NCBI GenBank assembly: GCA_024707305.1
Contig: JANPZZ010000018.1
Span: 186,001 to 250,000 of the forward strand
DNA length: 64,000 nucleotides
Direction of reading: 5' to 3'
Source: Chitinophagaceae bacterium
Lineage (GTDB): Bacteria; Bacteroidota; Bacteroidia; Chitinophagales; Chitinophagaceae
Under the pieces are notes generated by a model, which saw only the letters and a list, made by a program, of their open reading frames with translations, searched no databases and was not told the DNA's origin. Made by a program: the position numbers and the translations under genes. Position 1 is the first letter of the stretch, and each line of letters starts with the position of its first letter. Of the stretch, positions 40,649 through 50,900 are shown one piece after another.

Positions 40649-42224
40649 ATGAGCTTATTTGCAAAAAAGTCGCTTGACCAGGTACTGGCTCAGGCCGCCG
40701 ACAATGAGAAGGGCTTAAAGAGAACCCTGGGTGCCGGCAACCTGGTAGCACTTGGAATTGGTGCCATTATCGGTGCCGGTTTGTTTGTAAGAACCGCTGC
40801 CGCTTCTGCTGAAGCCGCCGGTCCTGCCGTTACTATTTCCTTTATCGTTGCCGCCATAGGTTGTGCCTTTGCCGGTCTGTGTTATGCTGAATTTGCAGCC
40901 ATGATCCCCATCGCGGGTAGTGCCTATGCATATTCTTATGTTACCATGGGTGAACTGGTTGCCTGGATCATCGGCTGGGCGCTGATTATGGAATATGCCC
41001 TCGGTGCCGCCACGGTTTCCATTGCCTGGAGTGAATACTTAAATAATCTGCTTGGGGGGCATACCTTATGAATGGTGCCACTCTCCTTTTGAAGCCCGCC
41101 ACCTCGTAACGGGTGATGCTGTGGCACAAATAACTGCTACCAATCCCGACCTGCTTAAAGGCGTGAAAGATGGCGCACTGCTGCTTACAGAAACACAGTA
41201 TGCTGCACTGCCTGAAAACCTGGCCGGACTGGTTACTATCACCAATGGTATCATCAACGCGCCTGCATTAATCATACTCTTTTTGCTGACCCTGCTGCTG
41301 ATTCGCGGTACACAGGAGAGCGCTTTTGTAAATATGATTATCGTATTTATCAAAGTGGCGATCGTGCTGTTGTTTATCTTCCTGGGTTGGAGCTTTGTAA
41401 ACCCTGCCAACCATGATCCTTACTTCATTCCTGCCGGTACTCCCGGACATGAAGGTGTGTTCAAACATGGCTGGGGTGGTGTTCTTGGTGGTGCGGCTAT
41501 CGTATTCTTTGCCTTCATCGGATTTGATGCGGTATCAACAGCAGCACAAGAAGCCAAGAATCCAAAACGCGATATGCCAATCGGTATCCTCGGTTCACTG
41601 GTAGTTTGTACAATTTTGTACATATTATTCGGACACGTACTGACAGGTATTGCCCACTACGAAGAATTTAAAACACAGGGTAAAGAAGCTTCTGTAGCTT
41701 ACGCAATCCAAACCTATATGACGGGTTATGGCTGGCTGGCAACGGCGGTTACGGTAGCGATTCTTGCGGGCTTCTCGTCAGTAATCCTGGTAATGTTGAT
41801 GGGCCAAAGTCGTATCTTCTATACGATGAGTAATGACGGCCTGATCCCTGCTGCTTTCGGTGAAGTGCATCCTAAATACAAAACGCCTTATAAAGCCAAC
41901 TGGATCCTGTTTGTACTGGTAGGTGCTTTTGCAGCATTTGTTCCCGGCAGTGTTGCAGGTGACCTGACTTCCTTCGGAACGCTCTTTGCCTTTGTGCTGG
42001 TAAGTGCCGGTGTTTGGATTATGCGTGTGAAAGCACCGAATGTGGAACGTCCATTCCGTACGCCTGCCGCACCTGTGGTTGCAACCCTGGGTGTATTGGT
42101 TTGTAGCGGTATGATTATCGCCCTTGATGCGCAAACACTGAAAGTTGCTTTCATCTGGATGGCCGTTGGATTATTGGTTTACTTCCTGTACGGGCGTAGC
42201 CACAGCAAGCTGAGACAGAAATAA
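40649..42224 (+). CDS. APC family amino acid permease (frameshifted)
   Basis: This cationic amino acid transporter-like permease is about 524 residues starting at ATG 40649 (MSLFAKKSLDQVLAQ). It has the helix 1 motif GIGAIIGAGLFVRTAA, AFIGFDAVSTAAQEAKNPKR in helix 6, and MGQSRIFYTMSNDGLIP. The run GGGGGG at 41054-41059 has one base too many; removal gives NNLLGGIPYEWCHSPFE. A long insert follows (ITATNPDLLKGVKDG). A terminator follows. Substrate is probably a neutral or cationic amino acid. Confidence 0.92.
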
Positions 42225-42246
42225 GTTACATTCCTTATAATAGATC

Positions 42247-42276
42247 AGGAGGTGGCAATAGCCACCTCCTTTTTTA
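42247..42276 (+). terminator. Terminator of the permease gene
   Basis: A perfect ten-base stem AGGAGGTGGC/GCCACCTCCT with a four-base loop is followed by six T. Confidence 0.95.
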
Positions 42277-42311
42277 TAGGTAGATGAGTTTCATGCTTGG
42301 GGGTTTTGCCG

Positions 42312-42319
42312 TAATTTTG
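42312..42319 (+). promoter_or_regulatory. -7 promoter box of the YebC-like gene
   Basis: TAATTTTG fits TAnnTTTG. A leader of about 130 bases would follow and would contain the heptamer tract at 42327-42412. Confidence 0.5.
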
Positions 42320-42326
42320 CGGGAAT

Positions 42327-42412
42327 TCGATCGTTCGATGATCGATGATCGATGATCGATGACCGATCGTTCGATGATCGATGACCGATGATCGATGGTG
42401 GATGATGGGTCA
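42327..42412 (+). repeat. Heptanucleotide repeat, GATCGAT family
   Basis: About eleven seven-base units (GATCGAT, GACCGAT, GTTCGAT, GGTGGAT) lie between the promoter box and start codon of the YebC-like gene, so the repeat would be transcribed as its 5' leader. Confidence 0.85.
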
Positions 42413-42450
42413 ATAAACATACATTTTAAACGCATAATATATTCTATTCT

Positions 42451-43174
42451 ATGGGTCGGATTTTTGAAGTACGTAAGGCCAGCATGTTTGCACGCTGGGA
42501 TCGAATGGCAAAGCAGTTTACAAGAATTGGGAAGGAAATTGCCATTGCCGTTAAAGCTGGTGGAAGTGACCCCTCTACCAATGCTGCGTTGCGTCGTTGT
42601 ATGCAAAACGCCAAGAGCGTTAACATGCCAAAAAGATCGCGTGGAAGCAGCCATCAAACGTGCGATGGGTAAGGAAATGGAAAACTTTGATGAGATCCTT
42701 TACGAAGGATACGCTCCTCATGGTGTGGCCATCCTGGTAGAAACTGCAACCGACAACCACGTGCGTACCGTTGCCAACGTAAAATCGCATTTCAATAAAG
42801 GTGGCGGCGCCCTCGGAAATAGCGGTAGCGTGGCTTTCCAGTTTAAAAAAATGGGCGTATTTAAACTGAAACCCGAAGGATTGAATGTAGACGACCTGGA
42901 ACTGGAACTAATCGATCATGGCCTGGAAGAACTGGGAGAAGGCACCGGTGAAAATGGCGAAAACGTACTCGTGATCCGCGTTGGTTTCACCGATTTCGGA
43001 AACATGCAGAAAGCACTCGAAGAACGCAATATCACTCCCATCAGCGCCGAAGTTGAATGGATACCCAGTACAACTGTTCCCGTTACCGATGAACAGGCTG
43101 AAGATGTGAGTAAACTGATTGAGAAACTGGAGCAGGACGACGACGTACAGAAAGTATTCCACAACATGGGATAA
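42451..43174 (+). CDS. YebC/PmpR-family transcription or translation factor (frameshifted)
   Basis: YebC-family proteins bind DNA, and some relieve ribosome stalling at polyproline. The corrected protein is 240 residues. The N-terminus [20 protein letters not shown] and [15 protein letters not shown] are classic. One extra A at about 42631-42635 shifts the frame; removal gives [16 protein letters not shown], followed by [14 protein letters not shown] and [15 protein letters not shown]. Length and domain order are normal. Confidence 0.93.
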
Positions 43175-43212
43175 TATACGTGCGGCTCTGCTTGTATTTT
43201 CTATTATTCTAA

Positions 43213-43619
43213 CAGCATATCATCTACGATCAACCTGTCATATTGTTTGATGGCGTATGCAACTTCTGCAATAACATGGTCAATTTTGCCATACGCAATG
43301 ACCCGAAAGCGCGATTGAAGTTTACACCTTTGCAATCTGAAGCAGGAAAGAAAATACTTGCATCTTTTGATATCCAGGAAATGCCAGATAGCGTGGCACT
43401 TGTTGAAGGCGACAAAATCACTTTCGTATCAACAGCCGCTATCCGCATTACCAAATATCTGCGCTTTCCGGCAAGACTTCTGTATGCACTCATCATCATA
43501 CCGAAATTCATTCGGGATCCATTTTATAAATGGGTGGGAAAGAATCGATACAAATGGTTTGGGAAAAAGAAAGCTGTATGATCCCAACACCGGAGCTGAG
43601 ATCGAGATTTCTTTCTTGA
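43213..43619 (+). CDS. DCC-family thiol-disulfide oxidoreductase-like protein (DUF393, frameshifted)
   Basis: This is a small DUF393/DCC protein. The signature DxxCxxC is LFDGVCNFCNNMVNFAI. One missing A near 43563-43567 hides the normal end; adding it gives KKESCMIPTPELRSRFLS, with the family CMIPTP-type motif, ending at 43619. The frame is open from 43213 (QHIIYDQPVILFDGV) but has no ATG or GTG. The true start is undetermined and may involve a further indel; the first usable alternative is TTG at 43243. Confidence 0.8.
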
Positions 43620-43620
43620 G

Positions 43621-43708
43621 ACGTGAGATCGGCAGACGGCAAACCTGAAATTTCATCGACCATCGATCAACGATCCTCGACCATCGATCATCGATCCACG
43701 ATCCTCGT
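43621..43708 (-). repeat. Composite heptamer tract (GCCGTTT and GATNGAT families, inverted)
   Basis: From 43631 to 43646 there are GCCGTTT-type units on the minus strand, then a linker GAAATTTCA at 43647-43656, then GATCGAT-type units to 43708. It is the reverse of the module at 46238-46378 and ends three bases before the E1 stop codon. Confidence 0.8.
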
Positions 43709-43710
43709 TC

Positions 43711-46104
43711 TCACTCTCCCATCATCTCCTTTATCACGCGCTCAATTTCTTCCACATTTGGTTTGCTGAAATAATCGCCATCGCTGCCGTATGCGGGGCG
43801 ATGCGCTTTGCCAGTAATAGTACGTGGAGCAACATCGAGATAACGATAACCGCCCTGTTCTTCCATCACTTTATTAAACATATATGCCGCCGCACCGCCG
43901 GGAACATCTTCATCAACAAACACAATGCGGTTTGTCTTTTTCAATGATTCCAGAATGCGATGTTCACGATCGAAAGGCAGTAATGTTTGTACGTCGATGA
44001 TTTCGCATTCAATACCAAAACGCGACAATACGTGCGCTGCTTCCTGGATGATGCGCAATGTTGATCCGTAGGATACGATTGTAACATCTGAACCTTCACG
44101 CAATACTTCGGGCATACCAAGGGGTACAGTAATATCGAGCAGGTTGGTCGGTAATTGTTCTTTCAAACGATAACCATTCAAACATTCAATTACCAGCGCC
44201 GGATCATTACTCTTTAAAAGTGTATTGTACATACCTACTGCCTGCACCATGTTGCGTGGTACACACACATACATTCCGCGCAGCGAGTTAATTATCATTC
44301 CCATGGGTGAACCACTATGCCATATCCCTTCGAGTCGGTGGCCGCGGGAACGTACAATGATCGGGCAGCTTTGCTGTCCTTTAGTACGATAATGCAGAGT
44401 CGCAACATCATCGCTCAGGGGTTGCAGACCATATAAAAGGTAATCGAGATATTGAATTTCGGCAATGGGTCGCAGGCCTCTCAATGCAAGTCCTACGCCC
44501 TGCCCCATAATGGTGAGCTCGCGAATACCTGTATCAAAGATCCTGTCTTCACCGTGTTTCTCCTGTAATCCACTGAACCCCTGGTTCACGTCACCAATCT
44601 GACCGAGATCTTCGCCAAAGGCCACCACTTTATTATTGTTGGTAAAAAGCTGATCGAAATATTTATTCAGCACTTCATATCCATTTACAAAAACCTGTTC
44701 AGGTGCATATGCTGGTTTGTTTTCACCAACAAGAAGTGCGCTCTTTTCACCTTCATTGTAAAGATGAGAACTGTAAAGTTCTTTGTTTAGTTCCTGTAAG
44801 TCTTTATAATAATCCTTCAGCCAGAAGCCCGCGTCATTGTCGCCGGCGATATCAATCACATCATTCAACGCTTTCATTACATCGCGGCGGAGTGGTTCGC
44901 GGTTGGTGGAAAGTTGTTGTGTGATCCTGTTTAATACAGGTGCGTGCTCAGGCATCGAATTTGCAATTCCATCAATTAGCTGGCAGGTTTTCTCAACCTG
45001 TTGTTTAATGGGGGCGAGATAATTTTGCCATGCCAGGTCGCGACATTCTTTAACTTTTTTCTTCGCACTGTGTTCTACTTCTTCTACTTCATCTTCGCTT
45101 GCCAATGAATTTTCAAGAATCCACTCACGCATTTTTTTCAAACCATCCCATTCACGTTCCCAGGAAAGTCGCTCCTGCGTTTTATAACGCTCGTGACTAC
45201 CCGAAGTGGAATGCCCCTGTGGCTGTGTAACTTCTTCTACGTGGAATAGAACTGGCGTATGTGTTTCACGTGCGAGACGAATACCTTCATCAAAGGTTTC
45301 GCACATGCCCGCATAATCCCAGCCTTTCACTTTATAAATTGCAATACCATTGGTATCTTCTTCTTTTCGCATGCCGGAGAGGGCTTCCGAAATAGATCCC
45401 TTGGTAGTCTGGTATTTTTTAGGCACAGAAATTCCATATCCATCATCCCATACAAATACCGCAAGTGGTACCTGTAATACGCCTGCAGCGTTGATTGTTT
45501 CCCAGAAATGACCTTCGGAAGTAGATGCATCACCAATTGTGCAGAAGCAAACTTCATTTCCATTGTCAGAAAGATTTCTCATTGCACGCAGGTCATCCAC
45601 ACTTCTGAACAAACGTGAAGCCAGCGCCAGACCCAGCGAACGCGGCATTTGCGATGCCGTTGGCGCCATGTCGCTGGCGATATTAAGGCGATTGGCGAGA
45701 TCGAGCCACTCCCCTTTCTCGTCAGTTAATGGGCTGCAGAAATGCGACACCATCTGCCGCCCTGCATTATTGGGATCATTTTTTAAATCGGGATCCGCAT
45801 AGAGTTGAGCAAAAAACTGATCAACTGTAGCATGACCAATGGCAAAATGAAAAGTCTGATCGCGGTAGTACCCACTGCGGAAATCACCGGGCCTGAAAAA
45901 TTTAGCCATGGCGATTTGAGCAACTTCTTTTCCATCACCGAAAATGCCAAACTTGGCTTTACCTGTCAACACTTCCTTGCGCGCCAGCAAACTGGCTTCG
46001 CGACTAACACACGCTATCCGGTAGTCGTTCAGAACTTCTTCCCGGAACTTATCGAAAGAAAGTTTAGCCTCTGAAGGCATCGTAAGTGGAGTTAGTTGTT
46101 CCAT
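43711..46104 (-). CDS. 2-oxo acid dehydrogenase E1, fused alpha-beta subunits
   Basis: This thiamine-diphosphate-dependent E1 of about 797 residues starts at ATG 46104 (MEQLTPLTMPSEAKLSFDK). The alpha half (about 1-380) has the TPP motif GDASTSEGHFWETINAAGVL; the beta half (about 455-797) has VVAFGEDLGQIGDVNQGFSG, IRELTIMGQGVGLALRGLRP and RIVFVDEDVPGG. Such single-chain E1s occur in Bacteroidota and act on branched-chain or pyruvate-type oxo acids; the substrate cannot be fixed. E2 and E3 are not adjacent. The gene is intact and its stop abuts a repeat tract. Confidence 0.93.
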   Translation of the reverse strand: MEQLTPLTMPSEAKLSFDKFREEVLNDYRIACVSREASLLARKEVLTGKAKFGIFGDGKEVAQIAMAKFFRPGDFRSGYYRDQTFHFAIGHATVDQFFAQLYADPDLKNDPNNAGRQMVSHFCSPLTDEKGEWLDLANRLNIASDMAPTASQMPRSLGLALASRLFRSVDDLRAMRNLSDNGNEVCFCTIGDASTSEGHFWETINAAGVLQVPLAVFVWDDGYGISVPKKYQTTKGSISEALSGMRKEEDTNGIAIYKVKGWDYAGMCETFDEGIRLARETHTPVLFHVEEVTQPQGHSTSGSHERYKTQERLSWEREWDGLKKMREWILENSLASEDEVEEVEHSAKKKVKECRDLAWQNYLAPIKQQVEKTCQLIDGIANSMPEHAPVLNRITQQLSTNREPLRRDVMKALNDVIDIAGDNDAGFWLKDYYKDLQELNKELYSSHLYNEGEKSALLVGENKPAYAPEQVFVNGYEVLNKYFDQLFTNNNKVVAFGEDLGQIGDVNQGFSGLQEKHGEDRIFDTGIRELTIMGQGVGLALRGLRPIAEIQYLDYLLYGLQPLSDDVATLHYRTKGQQSCPIIVRSRGHRLEGIWHSGSPMGMIINSLRGMYVCVPRNMVQAVGMYNTLLKSNDPALVIECLNGYRLKEQLPTNLLDITVPLGMPEVLREGSDVTIVSYGSTLRIIQEAAHVLSRFGIECEIIDVQTLLPFDREHRILESLKKTNRIVFVDEDVPGGAAAYMFNKVMEEQGGYRYLDVAPRTITGKAHRPAYGSDGDYFSKPNVEEIERVIKEMMGE

Positions 46105-46108
46105 GCCG

Positions 46109-46116
46109 CAAAAATA
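46109..46116 (-). promoter_or_regulatory. -7 promoter box of the E1 gene, four bases from ATG
   Basis: TATTTTTG, CGGC, ATG on the minus strand. The spacing predicts a leaderless mRNA. Confidence 0.65.
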
Positions 46117-46237
46117 AGGGAGAATACTGCATAAAACGCAGCCGTTTTCCCACATCTGCTTTCTTTGCAGCAGATTGACAATCAAGAAAATAAATCATAT
46201 TCCCCCGAGTCGTTGACTAACAGGTGTTTGGAGAGAG

Positions 46238-46378
46238 CGATGATCGAGGATCGATGATCGATGTCCGATGTCCGATGTCCGATGTCCGACGTTCGATGCA
46301 ATTTCACGTTTGCCGTTTGCCGCTTGCCGCTTGCCGCTTGCCGTTTGCCGCTTGCCCTTTGCCGTTTGCCGTTTCACG
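46238..46378 (+). repeat. Composite heptamer tract: GATGTCC units, linker, GCCGYTT units
   Basis: About eight seven-base units of the GATGTCC/GATCGAT type (46238-46298), then a linker ATTTCACGTTTGCCG, then about ten GCCGTTT/GCCGCTT units (46307-46375) lie upstream of the DUF1573 promoter. Confidence 0.9.
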
Positions 46379-46432
46379 ATTTTCACATTGCTTCTCATGC
46401 AACCTTTCCTTGCATTTCGCCTTCTTTTGCAT

Positions 46433-46440
46433 TACTTTTG
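46433..46440 (+). promoter_or_regulatory. Promoter of the DUF1573 pair
   Basis: TACTTTTG (46433) has a TTG 23 bases upstream (46410-46412), matching the Bacteroidota -33/-7 arrangement. The ATG lies 17 bases after the box. Confidence 0.65.
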
Positions 46441-46457
46441 ATAACCAATACGCAATT

Positions 46458-46898
46458 ATGAAAAAGATCCTTTCATTCTGTTTGTTGTTGGCACTGGCAT
46501 TGGGAGTTTCAGCCCAGGGTGCTACGACCGCAGATCCATTGAAAACCAACAAGACCGAACACGATTTCGGTCAAATCCCGCAGGGTAAGCCTGTTTTCAC
46601 CCATTTTGAGATCATCAACAACGGAGCCACGCCCATGAAGCTGGATGACGTACGCGCCGCCTGTGGATGCACCACCCCAGAATGGAGCCGCGATGCAATC
46701 GCCCCGGGAGCCTCCACCACCATCAAAGTGGGATTTAACGCCGCTACAGAAGGCCATTTTGAAAAGCCCGTTACAATCATGTACAACAACGGTCAACAGT
46801 CAAAAACGCTGATTATAAAAGGCAATGTGTGGAAAGTGCCCGAAGGCGCTGCACCTGCAAACGCTTCTGTACAATTTTTGAAAAAACAAACACTTTAA
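46458..46898 (+). CDS. DUF1573 exported protein (first of pair)
   Basis: This 146-residue protein has a signal peptide (ending LGVSAQ) and one DUF1573 immunoglobulin-like domain. The typical HDFGQIPQGKPVFTHFEIIN and the cysteine motif ACGCTTPEW are present. DUF1573 proteins are abundant exported proteins of Bacteroidota; their role is unknown. It lies 11 bases before a second, similar gene. Confidence 0.88.
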   Translation: MKKILSFCLLLALALGVSAQGATTADPLKTNKTEHDFGQIPQGKPVFTHFEIINNGATPMKLDDVRAACGCTTPEWSRDAIAPGASTTIKVGFNAATEGHFEKPVTIMYNNGQQSKTLIIKGNVWKVPEGAAPANASVQFLKKQTL

Positions 46899-46909
46899 AC
46901 ATAACTATC

Positions 46910-47353
46910 ATGAAAAAACTTTTCGCAATTAGTGCCGCATTGTTCCTGAGTTCCGCAATCTTCGCTCAAAACGCACAAACTAAACCTGACGATATCGCTA
47001 AGTTCACTGAAGTAAATCACAACTTTGGTAAAATCAAACAAGGCGTCCCTGTGACCTATTATTTCGAGTTTAAGAATGTTTCGGATAAACCCATCGTAGT
47101 TGAGAATGCACATTCAAGCTGCGGTTGCACCGTTCCTGAGCGTCCTGAAGCGCCTGTCGCTCCCGGTGAAACTGCTAAACTGAAAATCGTTTATAACGCA
47201 GCTGCTCTCGGTCCAATCAACAAAGAAATATTTGTAAAATTTGCCGGTGTTGATATCCAAAAGGTATTATTGATCACAGGTGAAGTTGTAAGTGAACAAA
47301 GCGCAAACACAGGTGCTGCTAAAAACCCACAGGGCGCACGCAATCAACGTTAA
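46910..47353 (+). CDS. DUF1573 exported protein (second of pair)
   Basis: This 147-residue paralogue of the preceding gene has a signal peptide ending AIFAQN, then HNFGKIKQGVPVTYYFEFKN and SSCGCTVPERPEAPVAPGET. The two probably arose by tandem duplication and form an operon ended by the terminator at 47377. Confidence 0.88.
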   Translation: MKKLFAISAALFLSSAIFAQNAQTKPDDIAKFTEVNHNFGKIKQGVPVTYYFEFKNVSDKPIVVENAHSSCGCTVPERPEAPVAPGETAKLKIVYNAAALGPINKEIFVKFAGVDIQKVLLITGEVVSEQSANTGAAKNPQGARNQR

Positions 47354-47376
47354 CATATAGAAATTCTTTTCATTAT

Positions 47377-47407
47377 AAAAGTGCCGCAATGCGGCACTTT
47401 TGTTTTT
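47377..47407 (+). terminator. Terminator of the DUF1573 operon
   Basis: A perfect stem AAAAGTGCCGC/GCGGCACTTTT with a three-base loop is followed by GTTTTT. Confidence 0.92.
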
Positions 47408-47622
47408 ACAGGTAAATGCAGTTTTCTATAAATCGTTCCATCCAGGTGGTCATTTCTTTCCACACACCTAATATCACAGGAATTCACGCCACGTTACAGG
47501 GAAGATATCACCCCATCATAAAATTTTATCGCATACTACATTGGTGGTATTTTTTGCGAACAGCACTTGTACTTATCCACAACCAGGACCCTTTAATATT
47601 TTGATATTCAGTTCAAATAGAA

Positions 47623-47675
47623 AAAACGGTGTATAAACTTTCACATTTTTCCGCAAATTCCGGCACCGTTTTTTC
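47623..47675. other. Long-loop perfect hairpin in a 500-base gap
   Basis: GAAAAAACGGTG and CACCGTTTTTTC form a perfect 12-base stem around a loop of about 30 bases, flanked by A and T runs. It could be a terminator for either strand or part of an RNA. The rest of 47408-47822 shows no gene. Confidence 0.45.
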
Positions 47676-47822
47676 ATATACTTATTAGAAGTTCGATGGG
47701 ATGTGTGCGTGAATACATGAAATAGCATAACAGGACGGTTATATATAAATGCCGCATCATTTATTCTTAAATCTTGCTGGCATTGAACTGTACGGGTATT
47801 GGACACGGTAACCTATACAGAT

Positions 47823-47894
47823 AGCAGTTGCTCAACTATCAAAGGCAGTTACGGACGCTGCATTTGTTGATGATTGTGACAACTGCTTTTTTTT
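47823..47894 (+). ncRNA. Candidate structured small RNA ending in a T-run
   Basis: AGCAGTTG (47823-47830) pairs with CAACTGCT (47880-47887) and is followed by seven T. Inside are further complementary words (GCAGT at 47846 and GCTGC at 47857; TTGTTGATGATTGTGACAA). This fits a small RNA with an intrinsic terminator, but no known family was recognised and no promoter is certain. Confidence 0.3.
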
Positions 47895-47920
47895 GTCTAT
47901 ACGATAAGAATATTCGTTTC

Positions 47921-50900
47921 TTAATGCTGCATATATCTTTTAAATGAAGGACTCGACTCAAGGTATTTAACCACCCGCGCCTGGAACTCTTCATTTTGCC
48001 TGGCAGGGCCATTTTGTGAAGTAAAATATACGATCAAAAATGGGTTGTCGCGGAAAAACATGCCCGGGATCTGAGAGGTCTTTTGTAGAAATTACCAGTG
48101 CAAACAATTTCGATTTCGTCTTTTGTGTATCGTCACCGGTAGTTCCTGTTTTACCAAAATAATAATACGGTGCCCCCTGCTTCAAACCACGCCCCAACGC
48201 AGCACCGGTTCCTCTCTCCATCACATCTTTCATTCCCTTAAATACCTGCGTACGCATCAGTTCAAGATATTGGTTGTAAGGAATTGATGGATCTACATAG
48301 AACGGTGCAAATTCCGACTGTGCAGTACGCGGATTGAAACTAAGTTGATAATTCCTGTTCTGGCTCACCAGTCTTCCAAACGCATGCGTCATTCCCAAAG
48401 GCGATATCATTACCTGGCTGCTGCCTTTCACATGTCCGCGGAAAGTATGAAGAAACAAATCATAAGGAATCCGATGGTCAATCTGCATTCCCTTCTGATC
48501 CCACAAAGACCATTCAGGTAAAACAAACCCTGATTGCCGTGCAGCTTTACCAATCACATCCTCTTCATCGCTGAATAAACTGGCCGGTTGTTTTGGATGG
48601 ATACCTATTGAAAAATTTGAAGTAAGACCAACACTTGTGAAACTGCTATCAGATCCAAAATCAGCTTTCCCTTTTTCGAAACCAGGCCAGTTTGAGAATC
48701 CACTCATAAACCAGCTCCTGCCTTTGTATTGGACATTTGGCCAATGCAAACCTGACACAACCGGTTTGTAATTGAATTTTTCAGAAAGCAGTTTATCCAG
48801 CGGTTGTTTACGGTATGAACCGAGCAACAGAAGATTCGCATGATAGTAGTTATCGCTCAAACGTAAATAATCTGCCACAGAGCGAACGGTTCCATTATTC
48901 AATTCAAAATCGTATTCAGGAACTTTCATGCCTCCAAACAATGTCTGCTTCTCAGAGAATCCGGTACTTGCAAATGCTGTCCAATCCACCGCCATTTGCG
49001 AAGCGATGGCAGCAAATACGATTGGCTTCAACGTAGAGCCGGGACCAGGATTCATTCGCAGGGTATTGATGTTGCCGAGATGTTTTCGCCAGTCAGATGA
49101 ACGCATTATACCTTCTTCATCCAGCAATAATTTTTGAAAAGCAGCTTTATCATTTGGATCAACCCTTTTAAGTCCTTTGATTTGATCGGCCATCGCAAGG
49201 ATTTGCCCCCGCGAGTCAGCCACGGTAATTCCATACCCAGCACCAACGGGATAGTCTGCCGTATTTTTCAACATATCACTAATCATTGCCGTCAAACTGT
49301 CCATCCATTCATAATCCGGCGAGATAACCGCATCACGGTTCCATTCACCCCGATTGGAGAAATCGACAGAAACTGCTTCCGCGAAATTGCGTGCCCACAG
49401 AAAATGCTGCGCAAGCGGATAGTGATAATAGCGACTGCCGTTTACATAATAATTACGCATGTAGCTGTCTGGCTGCAACGATATCAACCAGGTTTTATCA
49501 TCAGCGCTGCATTCCCAGACTTCATTGTTAAACAGGTGCATCGACTGGCCAGGAGAAACCGTACCATATCCAATTTGATTTCTCCAGTTAATTGCTGATA
49601 ATTTTTTGTTTGAAAAAGAAACCTCAAAACGATCCCCTTTATCCAACCATTTTAATTCAATATCGTCTGCCACCTGGCTACCTGAACCCGAATAACCCGG
49701 AATTAAACGCTGCGCAATCACTGTATTCATACTTGCATCAAACACAGTTATATTCACAACAGACGTGTCGCCTACAACATCACCGCTCCATAAACTTTGC
49801 AAATGCGGTGGCGGATCCACGCGGAAATATTGTTCATTGACGGCCAGCACCGGACTGTTACCACGCAAATCAAGATACAGGAGTTTGCGTTCGTCACGAT
49901 GGCGCGCGAACCCTGTATTCGCATAAAGTGTTGCTTCTTTGGTGAAAAATGGATTGGAAGCGATATCGGCATTTTCAGGAAGCCATTTACGCAGCGAATC
50001 ACTGAAAACACGGTCTTTTTCCGGAATGGACAAACGTCTTGTAGCTACAGCAGTATCTACATGTTCGAGCAACGGCTGCAGGTATTGTTGTACATACATT
50101 TCCATACCAGAAGCCAGCCCTTCAATGCCAAATTCCTTTTGCCGGTTATATGCAGGACGTGCAAAAAATAACAGGAGAAACAATAAAATGAATACGGCCG
50201 CACCGGGCAACCACTTGCGCGCATGCGAAAAACGTTCAGCCGGAACGGATTTAAACAAAGTAACCACCACCCCAATTAATATCAACGGAAAGAGTACAGA
50301 CTGCTTACTCAGAATACTACCAAATGGAAGATCCTGACCAAAGAAGATATAACGGCCGGTAGCCGCCAACACGACCATCAGGGCTGTAATCACCAGGTAA
50401 TTCAAAATGGCGAAACCGGTGGAGACAGGTGCATAATATCCATTGATCCGGCTGGTGAAATCGGGATAGAGTTTATAAAACGAAGTCAACAGTATTGCTG
50501 GCAACAACAACAGGCATACATAAAGCAACACTGCCGTTTGTCCGTGTTCGGCTACCAGGAAGCGACTTGAAACCAGGTCAGTAGCCTGCGCATTGTAGCG
50601 TGCGCCTTTGTTTTGGGGCGCATGTGGCAACAAATTAAATCCCGACTCCGATACATGCGGATTGTTATCCTTGTCGATAAAAGTATTGATGAACCACTGG
50701 TTTTGTGCGGCGCGAATTACAGGTATATGATTTTTTCCATCAGCATACGCGTGCGCAATTGCTTCCTCTGCAGGGCGTGTCAGTACATCGATCCGATAAC
50801 GCGTCATGCTTGCTTTATCAAGGATTCTTTGTTTCGGGAAAAACAACCATGACAAAGCAGTTAATGCAACAAGTACACCCAAAAATGCAAGACGCCGCGT

